From contig NZ_AP014946.1 in assembly GCF_002355335.1 (NCBI RefSeq), positions 1,441,501 to 1,505,500 on the forward strand: 64,000 nt of DNA, read 5' to 3'. Made by a program: the position numbers and the translations under genes. Under the pieces are notes generated by a model. It did not search any database and was not told the DNA's origin. It worked only from the letters and a program-made list of their open reading frames with translations. This document shows, piece by piece, positions 41,265 through 49,988 of the stretch. The stretch comes from Variibacter gotjawalensis (lineage in GTDB: Bacteria; Pseudomonadota; Alphaproteobacteria; Rhizobiales; Xanthobacteraceae). Each line of letters starts with the position of its first letter. Within the stretch, counting starts at the first letter, position 1.

Positions 41265-41984
41265 ATGAGCAATCCCCTCGACGTTGCCTCTATCGCATCC
41301 CTGGTCGGCGATCCGGCCCGCGCCAACATTCTGGTCGCGCTGCTCGACGGCCGCGCGCTGACCGCAAGCGAACTCGCTTACGCGGCAAGCGTTTCCCCGC
41401 AGACCACTAGCGGCCATCTCGGAAAGTTGACGCAATCGAATCTGCTAACCTCGCTGCAGCAGGGCCGCTTCCGCTACTATCGCCTTGCCAATCCGCATGT
41501 CGCGCGCATGCTCGAAAGCATCATGAACGTCGCCGCGATGGCGCCGCCGCGCTTGCGGCCGATGGCCAAAGCGGTCGCGAAGATGCGCACCGCGCGTTTC
41601 TGCTACGATCACTGTGCCGGTCTGCTCGGCGTCGGCCTCGCGGATTGCCTCTGCGAGCGCGGCCATATCGAACTGACGCACGACGGCGGCGAAGTCTCCA
41701 CTTCCGGTCTGCAGTTCTTCTGTGATTTCGGCATCGACTTGTCGGCGACGAAATCGAAGCGCATCTTCTGCAAGCCGTGCCTCGATTGGAGCGAGCGCCG
41801 CTTTCATCTCGCCGGCGCCGTCGGTGCAGGCCTCGCGCGGCGTCTGATGGAACTCAAGTGGATCGAGCGTGTGCGCGATACGCGCGCGCTGACGATCACG
41901 CGGGCCGGCGAAAAAGGCTTGCGCGAAACCTTCGGCTTCACGCTGCCGCTCGAAGAGCCGGCCGCTCAGCGCATGGCATCCTGA
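41265..41984 (+). CDS. ArsR-type winged-helix regulator with Cys-rich C-terminal part
   Basis: A 239-residue regulator. The winged helix (residues 8-75) has ILVALLDGRALTASELAYAA and SPQTTSGHLGKLTQSNLL. The C-terminal half shows the family pieces CYDHCAG and CLDWSERRFHLAGA and holds seven cysteines (113, 117, 128, 130, 153, 169, 172), enough to bind a metal or sense redox. ATG 41265 is used since the upstream reading is Arg-rich shadow. It lies eight bases before a TauE/SafE exporter on the same strand, which it may control. Confidence 0.85.
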   Translation: MSNPLDVASIASLVGDPARANILVALLDGRALTASELAYAASVSPQTTSGHLGKLTQSNLLTSLQQGRFRYYRLANPHVARMLESIMNVAAMAPPRLRPMAKAVAKMRTARFCYDHCAGLLGVGLADCLCERGHIELTHDGGEVSTSGLQFFCDFGIDLSATKSKRIFCKPCLDWSERRFHLAGAVGAGLARRLMELKWIERVRDTRALTITRAGEKGLRETFGFTLPLEEPAAQRMAS

Positions 41985-41991
41985 CGACACG

Positions 41992-42741
41992 ATGCCTGAA
42001 ATCTCCACGCATCTCGTGATGGTCGTCGCGGCCTTCTTGGTCGCCGGCATTGTCAAAGGCATCATCGGCCTCGGCCTTCCGACCGTCGCGATCGGGCTGC
42101 TGAGCCTGTTGATGCCGCCCGCGCAAGCCGCCGCGATCCTCACCGCGCCGTCCTTCGTCACCAACGTCTGGCAGGCGGTGGTGGGCGGCCGGCTTCTCGA
42201 TTTGCTCAAGCGCTTTTGGTTGATGTTGGCTGGCGTCGTTATCGGCATCTTCATCGGCGCCGGCATGCTGACCGGAGCCAACACGACGCTCGCCGTCACC
42301 GGCCTCGGCATCGCGCTGATCGCTTACGCGGTGTGGGGCTTGTTCGGCGTGCCGCTGCGTGTGTCGCCATCCGCCGAACGCTGGCTTTCGCCGATTATCG
42401 GTATCGTGACCGGCTTGGTGACCGGCGCGACCGGCGTCTTCGTTATTCCCGCGGTGCCTTATCTTCAGGCGCTCGAAATGGAGCGCGACGAGCTCGTCCA
42501 GGCGCTCGGCATTTTCTTCCTGATCTCGACGATCGCGTTGACGGTGGTGCTTTATCGCGCCGGCTTATTCCAGACCGGCGGCGTTGCCGCGATGTCGTTG
42601 ATCGCCATCGTCCCGGCCGTCATCGGCATGTGGATCGGGCAGAAGATCCGTGAGTTCATCTCGCCCAAAACCTTCCGCATCGTGATGCTGTGCGGCGTCT
42701 TGATCCTCGGCCTCCACCTCGCCTCGCGTGCTTTCATCTAA
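41992..42741 (+). CDS. TauE/SafE-family membrane exporter
   Basis: A 249-residue protein with eight predicted helices of the sulfite/organosulfur exporter family (GIIGLGLPTVAIGLLSL, VTGATGVFVIPAVPYLQAL). It begins MPEISTHLVMVV. The short gap to the ArsR-type regulator suggests one operon. Substrate unknown; sulfite, sulfoacetate or a carboxylate are usual for relatives. Confidence 0.88.
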   Translation: MPEISTHLVMVVAAFLVAGIVKGIIGLGLPTVAIGLLSLLMPPAQAAAILTAPSFVTNVWQAVVGGRLLDLLKRFWLMLAGVVIGIFIGAGMLTGANTTLAVTGLGIALIAYAVWGLFGVPLRVSPSAERWLSPIIGIVTGLVTGATGVFVIPAVPYLQALEMERDELVQALGIFFLISTIALTVVLYRAGLFQTGGVAAMSLIAIVPAVIGMWIGQKIREFISPKTFRIVMLCGVLILGLHLASRAFI

Positions 42742-42760
42742 CATCGGCTTTTGCACGCGG

Positions 42761-42865
42761 CGTCATTGCGAGGAGCGACGCGGAGCGTTCGCGACGAAGC
42801 AATCCAGCTCTTCTTTTTGGTTCCTGGATTGCCGCGTCGCCGCTTCGCGGCTCCTCGCAATGACG
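42761..42865 (+). repeat. Palindromic repeat family A, copy 3
   Basis: A 105-base element with CGTCATTGCGAGGAGCG at the left, GGCTCCTCGCAATGACG at the right and an inner AAGCAATCCAG / CTGGATTGCC pair. It ends 20 bases before the ncRNA promoter. Confidence 0.85.
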
Positions 42866-42884
42866 TCGACTAGAAAAATATTCC

Positions 42885-42914
42885 TTGACATAAATTCCTA
42901 TATTGGGCTAGATC
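42885..42914 (+). promoter_or_regulatory. Housekeeping-type promoter for the structured RNA
   Basis: TTGACA at 42885-42890 is a perfect -35 element and GCTAGATC at 42907-42914 matches the alphaproteobacterial -10 consensus GCTANAWC. The spacing is normal (17 bases to CTAGAT). Transcription would start around 42918-42922, at the edge of a hairpin-rich stretch without a credible gene. Confidence 0.6.
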
Positions 42915-42917
42915 GCG

Positions 42918-43290
42918 ACACACCGGCGCGAGGGGATGTCTTCCGGAGACAGACCGTTGGGCAGCCGGTGGACGGCACCTGCGGCTGAGCTTGTGACTCA
43001 GTCCCGGGCGGTTGGGAGAAATAGGCCGCTTGGCACTAAGACCAGGCGTCCGACGGTGGACCGGGCGGAAATCGGGACACTTTCGGGCTTTAGGCAATAC
43101 CCACCGCAAGCGCGTCGGCGTTGCGTATGCCGCCGGTCGCGTGGAGAGCCGTGCGGAGCGCCGGTTGGCGTGCGTCCCTCCGTCAATGGGACGCTGCCGT
43201 ATCCGCAAGATACGGCCTCCACCCCTAGCGCCCGCCGGCGCACCGCTCCCCTCAACTGTTGAGAGGCGGGAATTTTCAAACCTCGGAGCG
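42918..43290 (+). ncRNA. Candidate structured non-coding RNA, family not recognised
   Basis: About 370 GC-rich bases with many perfect local stems: CACCGGC/GCCGGTG (42921-42927 with 42964-42970), GTCT/AGAC (42938, 42947), CTGAG/CTCAG (42985, 42997), GCGG/CCGC (43008, 43026), GTCC/GGAC (43048, 43058), GTCCC/GGGAC (43174, 43188), GCCGTATC/GATACGGC (43196, 43209), GCGCC/GGCGC (43228, 43237) and CTCAAC/GTTGAG (43251, 43258). A strong promoter lies directly upstream. Frames crossing it are Arg/Pro-rich and overlap on both strands, as expected for non-coding DNA. I find none of the conserved pieces I know for tmRNA, RNase P RNA, SRP RNA or a group II intron, and could not recognise 6S RNA. The 3' end is a guess; no clear terminator is seen. 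Confidence 0.55.
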
Positions 43291-43642
43291 CAGTCGCTCG
43301 CGAGAATGCTCAAACATGTGTCATCACGCCTGAGTGAGCCGCCCTTCCGCTACCGCGAGCGATCGCCCACATAAATTGGCACGATGTTCGCTACGAAGCG
43401 CTAAGAGGCTATCGCTGCTGCCATTTTTGAGGATTACGGAAGCTTAATCTCTCCGTAATACGGCGGTTAGGCGCCCGCCCATAAAACGCTGAGCGTGCAT
43501 GGATGAAACTTTTTCGTCCCTGTCTCGTTAAGAGCACATCTGAGTAACGCGTACCCCAATTCGTTCGAAAGAATGTTTGAAAGCGCTGAACCTAATCCGA
43601 GGCCGGCGCGACAGATGAACGGGCTCCAAAGGGCAACGTGTC
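43291..43642 (+). other. Stretch without a recognised gene
   Basis: About 350 bases between the structured RNA and the 72-residue gene. It is less GC-rich than its surroundings and lacks long frames or strong hairpins. It may contain the 3' end of the RNA and the promoter of the next gene; I see no clear promoter elements. Confidence 0.5.
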
Positions 43643-43861
43643 ATGAATCACTCAATTGCTACCGCTGATCGTAATACGCATCTCAAGGTTATCGTCGTCG
43701 CACTTATTGCGGCGATCTCAGTCGCGACCATTGGTATCGCGGCACGCATCTCGAATTCAGGTGTTGAACTCGCTGGCGTCCAGGCGCCGGGCAGCGCTCA
43801 GGTCGTGAAGGCAGGCAAGCCGGTCGTATGGACCGGGTCGGGCCGCTCGACCGTCAACTAG
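43643..43861 (+). CDS. Conserved small single-pass protein, 72 aa
   Basis: A short protein with a basic N-terminus (ADRNTHLK), one membrane helix or uncleaved signal (VIVVALIAAISVATIGIAA), and a polar outer tail ending VVKAGKPVVWTGSGRSTVN. Similar small proteins with a VVKAGKP motif occur in Bradyrhizobium-like genomes as I recall; no function is known. A strong intrinsic terminator follows, so it is a monocistronic unit. Confidence 0.75.
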   Translation: MNHSIATADRNTHLKVIVVALIAAISVATIGIAARISNSGVELAGVQAPGSAQVVKAGKPVVWTGSGRSTVN

Positions 43862-43890
43862 TTTACCTACGCACTACCTCCAGATAACTA

Positions 43891-43917
43891 GCGCGCCTTC
43901 GAGGCGCGCTTTTTTTT
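43891..43917 (+). terminator. Rho-independent terminator
   Basis: GCGCGCC, loop TTCGA, GGCGCGC followed by eight T. It ends the 72-residue gene's transcript just before hemF. Confidence 0.92.
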
Positions 43918-43940
43918 GCGCCGCATGCTAGTGGCGCGCG

Positions 43941-44822
43941 ATGACGACCCCGACGACAATTCCGCAACGGCAAGCCGCGGCCCGCGCCTGGTTCGAAACC
44001 TTGCGCAACGAGTTGCATACCGCGCTCGAGGCGCTCGAGCGGGATGCGCCGTCCGCGCTTTATCCAGGAGAATCCGGCAGCTTCGAGCGCAAGCCGTGGC
44101 AGCGCACCGATCATTCCGGCGCGCCTGGCGGCGGCGGCGTGATGGGCATGTTGCATGGACGGCTGTTCGAGAAAGCCGGCATCCACACTTCGACGGTGCA
44201 TGGCGAATTCGCCCCCGAGTTCCGTGGACAGATTCCCGGCGCGGCGGAAGATCCGCGCTTCTGGGCCTCCGGCATTTCGCTGATCGTGCATCCGCGCAAT
44301 CCGCATGTGCCGGCCGTGCATATGAACACGCGCTTCGTCGTCACGACGAAAGCCTGGTTCGGCGGCGGCGCGGATTTAACGCCCGTGCTCGATCGCCGCC
44401 GCAACCAGGAAGATGCCGACACGGTCGCCTTCCATTCCGCGTTCGAAAGCGCATGCCAAGCGCATGATGCGCCGTATCAGAAATACAAAGACTGGTGCGA
44501 CGAGTATTTCCATCTCAAGCACCGCAACGAGCCGCGCGGTATCGGCGGCATTTTCTACGATTATCTCGAGAGCGATTGGGACGCGAATTTCGCCTTCACG
44601 CAGAGCGTCGGCCGCGCCTTTCTCGACATTTACCCGCGCTTGGTGCGCGCTAACTTTGAGACGCCGTGGAGTGAAGCCGATCGGCAGGAGCAGCTGATCC
44701 GCCGCGGGCGTTACGTCGAATTCAATTTGTTATACGATCGTGGCACGATCTTTGGATTACGCACAGGAGGCAATGTCGACTCGATCTTGTCGTCGCTGCC
44801 GCCCGTCGTTCACTGGCCTTAG
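43941..44822 (+). CDS. hemF: Oxygen-dependent coproporphyrinogen III oxidase HemF
   Basis: A 293-residue soluble enzyme that oxidatively decarboxylates coproporphyrinogen III to protoporphyrinogen IX in haem synthesis. Family blocks seen are [67 protein letters not shown] (read in parts) and the end [24 protein letters not shown] 43941 follows the terminator of the previous gene by 24 bases. No FNR-type box is visible upstream. Confidence 0.96.
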   Translation: MTTPTTIPQRQAAARAWFETLRNELHTALEALERDAPSALYPGESGSFERKPWQRTDHSGAPGGGGVMGMLHGRLFEKAGIHTSTVHGEFAPEFRGQIPGAAEDPRFWASGISLIVHPRNPHVPAVHMNTRFVVTTKAWFGGGADLTPVLDRRRNQEDADTVAFHSAFESACQAHDAPYQKYKDWCDEYFHLKHRNEPRGIGGIFYDYLESDWDANFAFTQSVGRAFLDIYPRLVRANFETPWSEADRQEQLIRRGRYVEFNLLYDRGTIFGLRTGGNVDSILSSLPPVVHWP

Positions 44823-44848
44823 TATTTTTCCAAAAGAGTTCTCAAGAC

Positions 44849-46102
44849 ATGCATGTCGTTATTCTCGGCGCCGGCGTCATCGGTGTCACTTCGGCCTATT
44901 ATCTGGCGCGCGCCGGCCATCAGGTGACGGTCATCGACCGTCAATCCGGTCCCGCGCTGGAGACGAGTTTTGCCAACGCGGGTGAAGTCTCGCCCGGTTA
45001 CGCATCGCCGTGGGCCGCGCCGGGCATTCCACAAAAGGCCGCCAAGTGGCTCTTCATGCGCCACGCGCCGCTGATCATCCAGCCGCTGCTCAACTTTGCG
45101 ACAATCGAGTGGTGCATCGAAACGCTGCGCAACTGCACATCCGCGCGCTACAAAGTGAACAAGAGCCGCATGGTGCGCCTCGCCGAATATTCGCGCGATC
45201 AGTTGATCGCGCTGCGCCAGACGACCGGCATTCAGTACGATCATCGCACGCAAGGCACGCTGCAGCTCTTCCGCACGCAACATCAGCTCGACGGCATCGC
45301 CAAGGATGTCGAGGTGCTCAAGAAAGACGGCGTGCCGTTCGAAGTGCTCGACCGCGCCGGCTGCGTTGCCGCCGAGCCCGGCCTCGCCGCGACACGCGAT
45401 CGTTTCGTCGGCGGACTGCGCCTGCCGAACGACGAGACCGGCGACTGCTTCATGTTCACCAACGCGCTGGCGAAACTCGCCGAGGCCGAAGGCGTTCAGT
45501 TCCGCTTCCGCACCGCCGTGCGGGGTTTCCGCATGCAGGGCGGCAAGGTTGCGCTCGTGGAAACCGATGCGGGCGATATCGAAGCCGATATCTTCGTCGC
45601 GGCGCTCGGTAGCTTTACGCCGCAATTGGTCAAACCGCTCGGCTTGAAAATCCCGGTCTATCCCGTGAAGGGCTACTCGATCACGGTCCCGATCGTCGAC
45701 GAAACCCGTGCGCCGCAATCGACCATCATGGATGAGACCTACAAGGTCGCGATCACGCGCCTCGGCGATCGCATCCGCGTCGGCGGCATGGCGGAGATCG
45801 CGGGCTTCGACACCACGCTGCACGAACAGCGGCGCGCGACGCTGGTGCATTCTGTCGAAGATTTGTTCGGCGGCGCGGGCGATCAGAAACGCGCGACGTT
45901 CTGGACGGGACTTCGTCCGATGACGCCGGACGGCACGCCGGTTGTCGGCGCGACGCGCTATCCGAATCTCTATCTCGCGACCGGCCACGGCACGCTCGGC
46001 TGGACGATGGCTTGCGGCACTGGCCGCGTCCTCTCCGACATGATCAGCGGCACGCGGCCCGAAATCGAAACCGCGGATCTCTCGCTCTCGCGCTACGCCT
46101 GA
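44849..46102 (+). CDS. dadA: D-amino acid dehydrogenase small subunit DadA
   Basis: A 417-residue FAD-dependent DadA-family enzyme of the inner membrane face, deaminating D-amino acids and passing electrons to quinone. The FAD loop is [18 protein letters not shown] and the early block [20 protein letters not shown] is characteristic. The C-terminal FAD contact reads [18 protein letters not shown] 44849 lies 26 bases after hemF, so co-transcription is likely. No alanine racemase gene is adjacent. Confidence 0.93.
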   Translation: MHVVILGAGVIGVTSAYYLARAGHQVTVIDRQSGPALETSFANAGEVSPGYASPWAAPGIPQKAAKWLFMRHAPLIIQPLLNFATIEWCIETLRNCTSARYKVNKSRMVRLAEYSRDQLIALRQTTGIQYDHRTQGTLQLFRTQHQLDGIAKDVEVLKKDGVPFEVLDRAGCVAAEPGLAATRDRFVGGLRLPNDETGDCFMFTNALAKLAEAEGVQFRFRTAVRGFRMQGGKVALVETDAGDIEADIFVAALGSFTPQLVKPLGLKIPVYPVKGYSITVPIVDETRAPQSTIMDETYKVAITRLGDRIRVGGMAEIAGFDTTLHEQRRATLVHSVEDLFGGAGDQKRATFWTGLRPMTPDGTPVVGATRYPNLYLATGHGTLGWTMACGTGRVLSDMISGTRPEIETADLSLSRYA

Positions 46103-46111
46103 CGTCGCGGC

Positions 46112-46879
46112 TCAGCGCGCGAAAGCGTTCCACATCAGGAAGACGCCGCCGATGATGATCACGCCATCCAGGATGGCGGTGTGCACGCGCACCGGCATGC
46201 GCTCGACGAGCGCCTTTGCAATGAAGGCACCCGGCACAACGACGACGCCGATCATCAGCGCGAATGCGATCACCTTCGGCGTCAGCACGCCCGCGATGCC
46301 GAACACCGAGACCTTCGCGATGCCGACGATAACGGACACCATCGCGTCGGTGGCGACGACGGCGCGGCCGGTCAGTCCGCACGCGAGTAGCAGGGAAAGA
46401 AGCACGATGCCGGAACCTGACGTTCCGCCGACAAGCACGCCGTAACCGACCGCACCGATACCAAGCCCGCGATCGCCAATGACGAAACCGCGGCTTTGCA
46501 GAATGCGCCGCAGCGGAACGCTGGCGAGCAGCGTGCAAGCAATAACAATCAGTGCTCCACGTCCCGTCAGTCGCGTAAAGCCGTAAGCACCGAGGATGCA
46601 GGTCGGTAGCGCGCACGCCGCGACGATGCCGACGCGCCGCCAATCGATGTATTCGCGAAACGCTACGGCGCGGCTCGGATTCGTAAAGAGCGCCGTCATG
46701 CCGACGATCGGCACGACATTCTCAGGCTCCGCAATGGGAACGAGCACCAGCGGCATCAGCACGCCGGTTCCGTAGCCCGCGACGCCGCCGATCAACGAAG
46801 CGACGAACGCCATCACGGCCACCAACACGAGTTCGGCAGGCGGGACGGCGGCGAGGGCAGCATAAAGGGAGTCGAACAT
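46112..46879 (-). CDS. TauE/SafE-family membrane exporter, second copy
   Basis: A 255-residue protein with about eight helices (VAVMAFVASLIGGVAGYGTG, YGVLVGGTSGSGIVLLSLLLACG). The AGYGTG and GTSGSG motifs in symmetrical halves are typical. It is not closely alike the copy at 41992. It converges on dadA with a 9-base gap. Substrate unknown. Confidence 0.87.
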   Translation of the reverse strand: MFDSLYAALAAVPPAELVLVAVMAFVASLIGGVAGYGTGVLMPLVLVPIAEPENVVPIVGMTALFTNPSRAVAFREYIDWRRVGIVAACALPTCILGAYGFTRLTGRGALIVIACTLLASVPLRRILQSRGFVIGDRGLGIGAVGYGVLVGGTSGSGIVLLSLLLACGLTGRAVVATDAMVSVIVGIAKVSVFGIAGVLTPKVIAFALMIGVVVVPGAFIAKALVERMPVRVHTAILDGVIIIGGVFLMWNAFAR

Positions 46880-46933
46880 CGGTGGACGGGAGCGCGTCAG
46901 TGAGGGGAGGTCAAGCCAAATACCTCACAACGG

Positions 46934-46976
46934 CCGTCATGGCCCGCTTCATGCGGGCCATCCACGTCTTTCTTCC
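46934..46976 (+). repeat. Palindromic repeat family B, copy 3 (half element)
   Basis: A single CGTCATGGCCCGC / GCGGGCCATCCACGTCTT unit, nearly identical to the one at 25545, lying just before the stop of the DM13 gene. Confidence 0.75.
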
Positions 46977-46980
46977 TTGC

Positions 46981-47475
46981 TTATGTCGCGCGCGTGAGGT
47001 CGGCCGGTGAGATCAAAACGCCAAATTGCTCGCACCAGATCACGACGCTTTCGAAATCCGCCACGTTGATGTGCGACGGGATGGCATAGCGCTGGCTACC
47101 CTCGAAAGATCGCAGGCGGCCGAGATCGACGAATTTCTGTCCCTCGACGTCGCCTTCGCCGCGCACGCGTGCCTTAGGCACCAGATAGACGTGATACTTC
47201 GGACCCGGCCCAACTTTGAAGTCGGGCTCCAGAAACACTGTGCGCTGATAGAGGCTCACCTTTCCGCGGCCCCAATGCACGGGGTCGGCTGGATTGGCGT
47301 GAATGAACGTCCCGTTGGCGACGAGCGCCGTCCGTTCGCTGTCGGCCAGCATCTCGGCGGCAGGCGGCGGCGGGAACAGATACGGAAAGAAGAAGATGCC
47401 GAGCACGAAACCGAGGCCGGTGCCGAGCAATCCGCCCAGCACGAAGATCATCAGTCCGCGATAAAAGCGTCGCAT
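46981..47475 (-). CDS. DM13-domain membrane-anchored protein
   Basis: A 164-residue protein with an N-terminal membrane helix (MIFVLGGLLGTGLGFVLGIF) and an exported DM13 domain: the core YHVYLVPKA, FVDLGRLRSFEGSQRYAIP and the end VVIWCEQFGVLISPADL, whose Cys may bind haem or metal. DM13 domains are proposed to act in electron transfer or redox chemistry; the role here is unknown. It is a single gene downstream of a family B repeat. Confidence 0.82.
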   Translation of the reverse strand: MRRFYRGLMIFVLGGLLGTGLGFVLGIFFFPYLFPPPPAAEMLADSERTALVANGTFIHANPADPVHWGRGKVSLYQRTVFLEPDFKVGPGPKYHVYLVPKARVRGEGDVEGQKFVDLGRLRSFEGSQRYAIPSHINVADFESVVIWCEQFGVLISPADLTRAT

Positions 47476-47525
47476 CGGTTCTCCCTCGTTGAGACCCGTA
47501 CGTGGCGGCTCAAGCTTTCGTTACA

Positions 47526-47783
47526 TCAATCGGCTGTGGGTAGGCGCCGCATGGTGAACTCGATGCGCCCGTCGGAAAGCTCGCGCCAGCTTTCGACTTC
47601 CGTCATGTAGGCGGCTTTCGGGAACCGGTCGAGAATGTCGCGGGCTTTGGCGCGGGCGGCTTCGCGATCCAGCACGAAGGTTTCCCGGTGAAACCCGTCG
47701 CGCAGCGAACGCACGCGATCCGGCGCACGCAAGCGCTCGGCGCTGCGTGCCGCGATATCGGCCGGGGTCCGGACGCGGGTCAT
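47526..47783 (-). CDS. Hypothetical protein, 85 aa
   Basis: A small soluble protein with basic N-terminal part (MTRVRTPADIAARSAERLR) and a C-terminal alpha/beta stretch (AYMTEVESWRELSDGRIEFTMRRL). It follows the nucleotidyltransferase gene by 37 bases on the same strand and may be the last gene of that operon. No known domain. Confidence 0.65.
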   Translation of the reverse strand: MTRVRTPADIAARSAERLRAPDRVRSLRDGFHRETFVLDREAARAKARDILDRFPKAAYMTEVESWRELSDGRIEFTMRRLPTAD

Positions 47784-47820
47784 AAGGCAGAATGTAAGAG
47801 GAAACGCGCCGGCTTGCGAG

Positions 47821-49062
47821 TCAGCGCCTGGCGTGGCGGGCGGCGAGGGCCTTCACTGTTGCCACATCCGACGGGAAGCCCGCCGAGATCCATTCGGCTT
47901 CGGCGGCAGCCAGGGCCGCGCCGAGCGCAGGCCCTTTTTCCAGCCCAAGCGCGATCAGATCGGCGGCGCGGATCGGAAACTTCGGCGGCTGCCAGCGTCC
48001 CGGCAGGTCGAAAAGCGCGCGCCAAGCAGGCTCGTCCGGCGCGGCTTCCGAGCGCACCCAGGCCAGCAGCACCTTGTCGGCGAAGGCTTCACGGTTGCCC
48101 TCGCAGCGGTAGAGCAGAGCCTGCCCGGCAGCTTCGCTATGATCGTGCATCAAGGGCGGTAGGCTTTCGGCCATAGCGCGCAGCCGCTCTTCCTCGTTGG
48201 CCGACAGTCGCAGCCGCTCGGCGAACCGTGCGGCATCGTCTGTTACGAACAACGCGAGCGCGCCGAGCCTTCGCACGGGAGCAGCTTCGAGGCTCAACGC
48301 TGCTTCGAGGCGTGCAAGCCGGGTCAGCTGCGGCGGTATCGCAACGCCGAGGAAGGGCAGCAGCAATCCAGCCTCCGCCATCAGCGCGACGGTTTCGGGC
48401 GCGCCCGGCGCCGCCAGCAGCTTCAACAACTCGGCGCGCACCCGCTCGCGCGACAGCAACTGAAGCCCATCGCGTTCCGCGATCGTCGCCGCGACGCCTT
48501 CAGCGTCCGGTGCGCCCGCGCCATAGCGCGCGTGGAAGCGATAGAAGCGGAGGATGCGCAGATAGTCTTCGCGAATGCGTTGACGCGCATCACCGATGAA
48601 GCGCACGCGCCGCTGCTCGATATCCGGCAGCCCGCCGACAGTGTCGATCACGTCGCCATGTCGCGTCATCGACAGCGCGTTGATCGTAAAATCGCGGCGC
48701 TCTGCGTCTTTCTGCCAATCGCGGCCGAAACGCACGATGGCCTTGCGGCCGAACGTTTCGACATCTTCGCGCAACGTGGTCACTTCGTGCGGCTTGCCAT
48801 CGATCACAACCGTCACGGTGCCGTGCGCTGCGCCGGTCGGCACGACCTTGAAGCCGAGCGCGCGCGCGCGCCGCGTCACTTCGTCCGGATGCGCCGTCGT
48901 CGCGATGTCGAGATCGGCAACCTGCTCGCCCAGCAGCAGATTGCGGACCGCGCCGCCGATCACGCGCGCTTCTTCGCCGTCGCTGTCGAGCGCCGCGATC
49001 AGCCGCGCGGGTTCGCCAACCGCCCACGGCGCGTCGGGAAATCGCAGCGTCGCCGGTGCCAT
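47821..49062 (-). CDS. CCA-adding-type tRNA nucleotidyltransferase / poly(A) polymerase family protein
   Basis: A 413-residue class II nucleotidyltransferase. The head domain holds VIGGAVRNLLLGEQVADLDIATTA with the catalytic Asp pair in DLDIA, RFGRDWQKDAERRDFTINALSM, and the RNA-binding body follows with REDYLRILRFYRFHARYG. Alphaproteobacterial members of this group add CCA to tRNA 3' ends. ATG 49062 is used and overlaps the preceding stop by one base; a TTG one codon earlier is less likely. It is the fourth gene in a tightly packed operon starting at about 50581. Confidence 0.9.
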   Translation of the reverse strand: MAPATLRFPDAPWAVGEPARLIAALDSDGEEARVIGGAVRNLLLGEQVADLDIATTAHPDEVTRRARALGFKVVPTGAAHGTVTVVIDGKPHEVTTLREDVETFGRKAIVRFGRDWQKDAERRDFTINALSMTRHGDVIDTVGGLPDIEQRRVRFIGDARQRIREDYLRILRFYRFHARYGAGAPDAEGVAATIAERDGLQLLSRERVRAELLKLLAAPGAPETVALMAEAGLLLPFLGVAIPPQLTRLARLEAALSLEAAPVRRLGALALFVTDDAARFAERLRLSANEEERLRAMAESLPPLMHDHSEAAGQALLYRCEGNREAFADKVLLAWVRSEAAPDEPAWRALFDLPGRWQPPKFPIRAADLIALGLEKGPALGAALAAAEAEWISAGFPSDVATVKALAARHARR

Positions 49063-49322
49063 CAATTCTCTCCCGGCACCAGTTTGCCATTCTCCATATG
49101 CGCGGGTCGATAGTTCGATCCGGACGGCACGCCCGAGAATGTCGCGAGAATGATGAAGCTGAAGATCACCAGGATGAGCCCCGCGAGCGAAAGCCAGCCG
49201 ATGACCTTCCAGGTCCAGGCATTCGGGTCATTGACCGAAACCCGCGTCGCGATCAGGAACGCCGCGTAGAGCAGGAAGGGCGCGACGAACAGCGATATCT
49301 CGGTGAGCAGGGGGCGTATCAT
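49062..49322 (-). CDS. DUF6111 small membrane protein
   Basis: An 86-residue protein with two to three membrane helices (LLTEISLFVAPFLLYAAFLI, VIGWLSLAGLILVIFSFIIL) and a conserved tail SGSNYRPAHMENGKLVPGE typical of this alphaproteobacterial family. It overlaps the nucleotidyltransferase start by one base. Function unknown. Confidence 0.85.
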   Translation of the reverse strand: MIRPLLTEISLFVAPFLLYAAFLIATRVSVNDPNAWTWKVIGWLSLAGLILVIFSFIILATFSGVPSGSNYRPAHMENGKLVPGEN

Positions 49323-49331
49323 CGGGCGAGA

Positions 49332-49988
49332 TCACGCATAGAGGCGCTCGTAAAGCACGCGCAGAATTCCGGCTGTGACGCCCCAAATGTAGCGATCGCC
49401 GAACGGCATCGCGTAGTAGCTGCGCATCATGCCGCGCCATTCGCGGCTGTGGCGCTGATGATTTTCGGGGCCCATCAGAAACTGCAGCGGCACCTCGAAC
49501 ACGTCGGCGACCTCGGCCGGGTTCGGCTTGAGCTCGAAGCCTGGTTCGACGCGCGCGACGACTGGCACAATGCGGAAACCAGTGCCCGAGAGATAAATGT
49601 CGGAGAACCCCACGACCGAAACGAAGCGACGATCGAGCGCGATCTCTTCCTCCGCCTCGCGCATCGCGGTTTCGGCCGGCGTTGCATCGGTGTCGTCGAT
49701 GCGCCCGCCCGGAAACGCAACCTGTCCGGCATGCGTCGAGAGATTGTCGGTGCGCAGCGTCAAGAGCACGCTCGGCTCGCGACGGTTGATGACCGGCACG
49801 AGCACGGCCGCATAGCGCACCGGCTTGATCTCGGACAGCGCGCGCAGCGCCTGATCGCCGTCGTGGTCGCCGCGCAGCGGCAGGTGCTCGTCATAGAGAT
49901 TTGTCGGCGGCGTCGGCGACAGTTTTTCGCGCGCGCGCGCGAAAAAGTCAGACCCCGACGTCACATCGTTATTGGCCGCAGCGTCCAT
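49332..49988 (-). CDS. Nudix hydrolase, CoA pyrophosphatase type (NudL-like)
   Basis: A 218-residue Nudix protein. The Nudix box GGRIDDTDATPAETAMREAEEEI has the required RE--EE core; upstream LRTDNLSTHAGQVAFPGG is the CoA-pyrophosphatase signature. It hydrolyses CoA and derivatives. ATG 49988 overlaps the preceding DUF1285 stop by one base; the longer frame upstream is shadow. Its position before a CCA-adding enzyme in one operon is commonly conserved in alphaproteobacteria. Confidence 0.92.
   Translation of the reverse strand: MDAAANNDVTSGSDFFARAREKLSPTPPTNLYDEHLPLRGDHDGDQALRALSEIKPVRYAAVLVPVINRREPSVLLTLRTDNLSTHAGQVAFPGGRIDDTDATPAETAMREAEEEIALDRRFVSVVGFSDIYLSGTGFRIVPVVARVEPGFELKPNPAEVADVFEVPLQFLMGPENHQRHSREWRGMMRSYYAMPFGDRYIWGVTAGILRVLYERLYA

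Noticed and set aside
42936..43374. Overlapping frames on both strands in the 42.9-43.4 kb gap
   Set aside because: Arg/Pro-rich in every frame, no ribosome site; better explained by a structured RNA behind a promoter.
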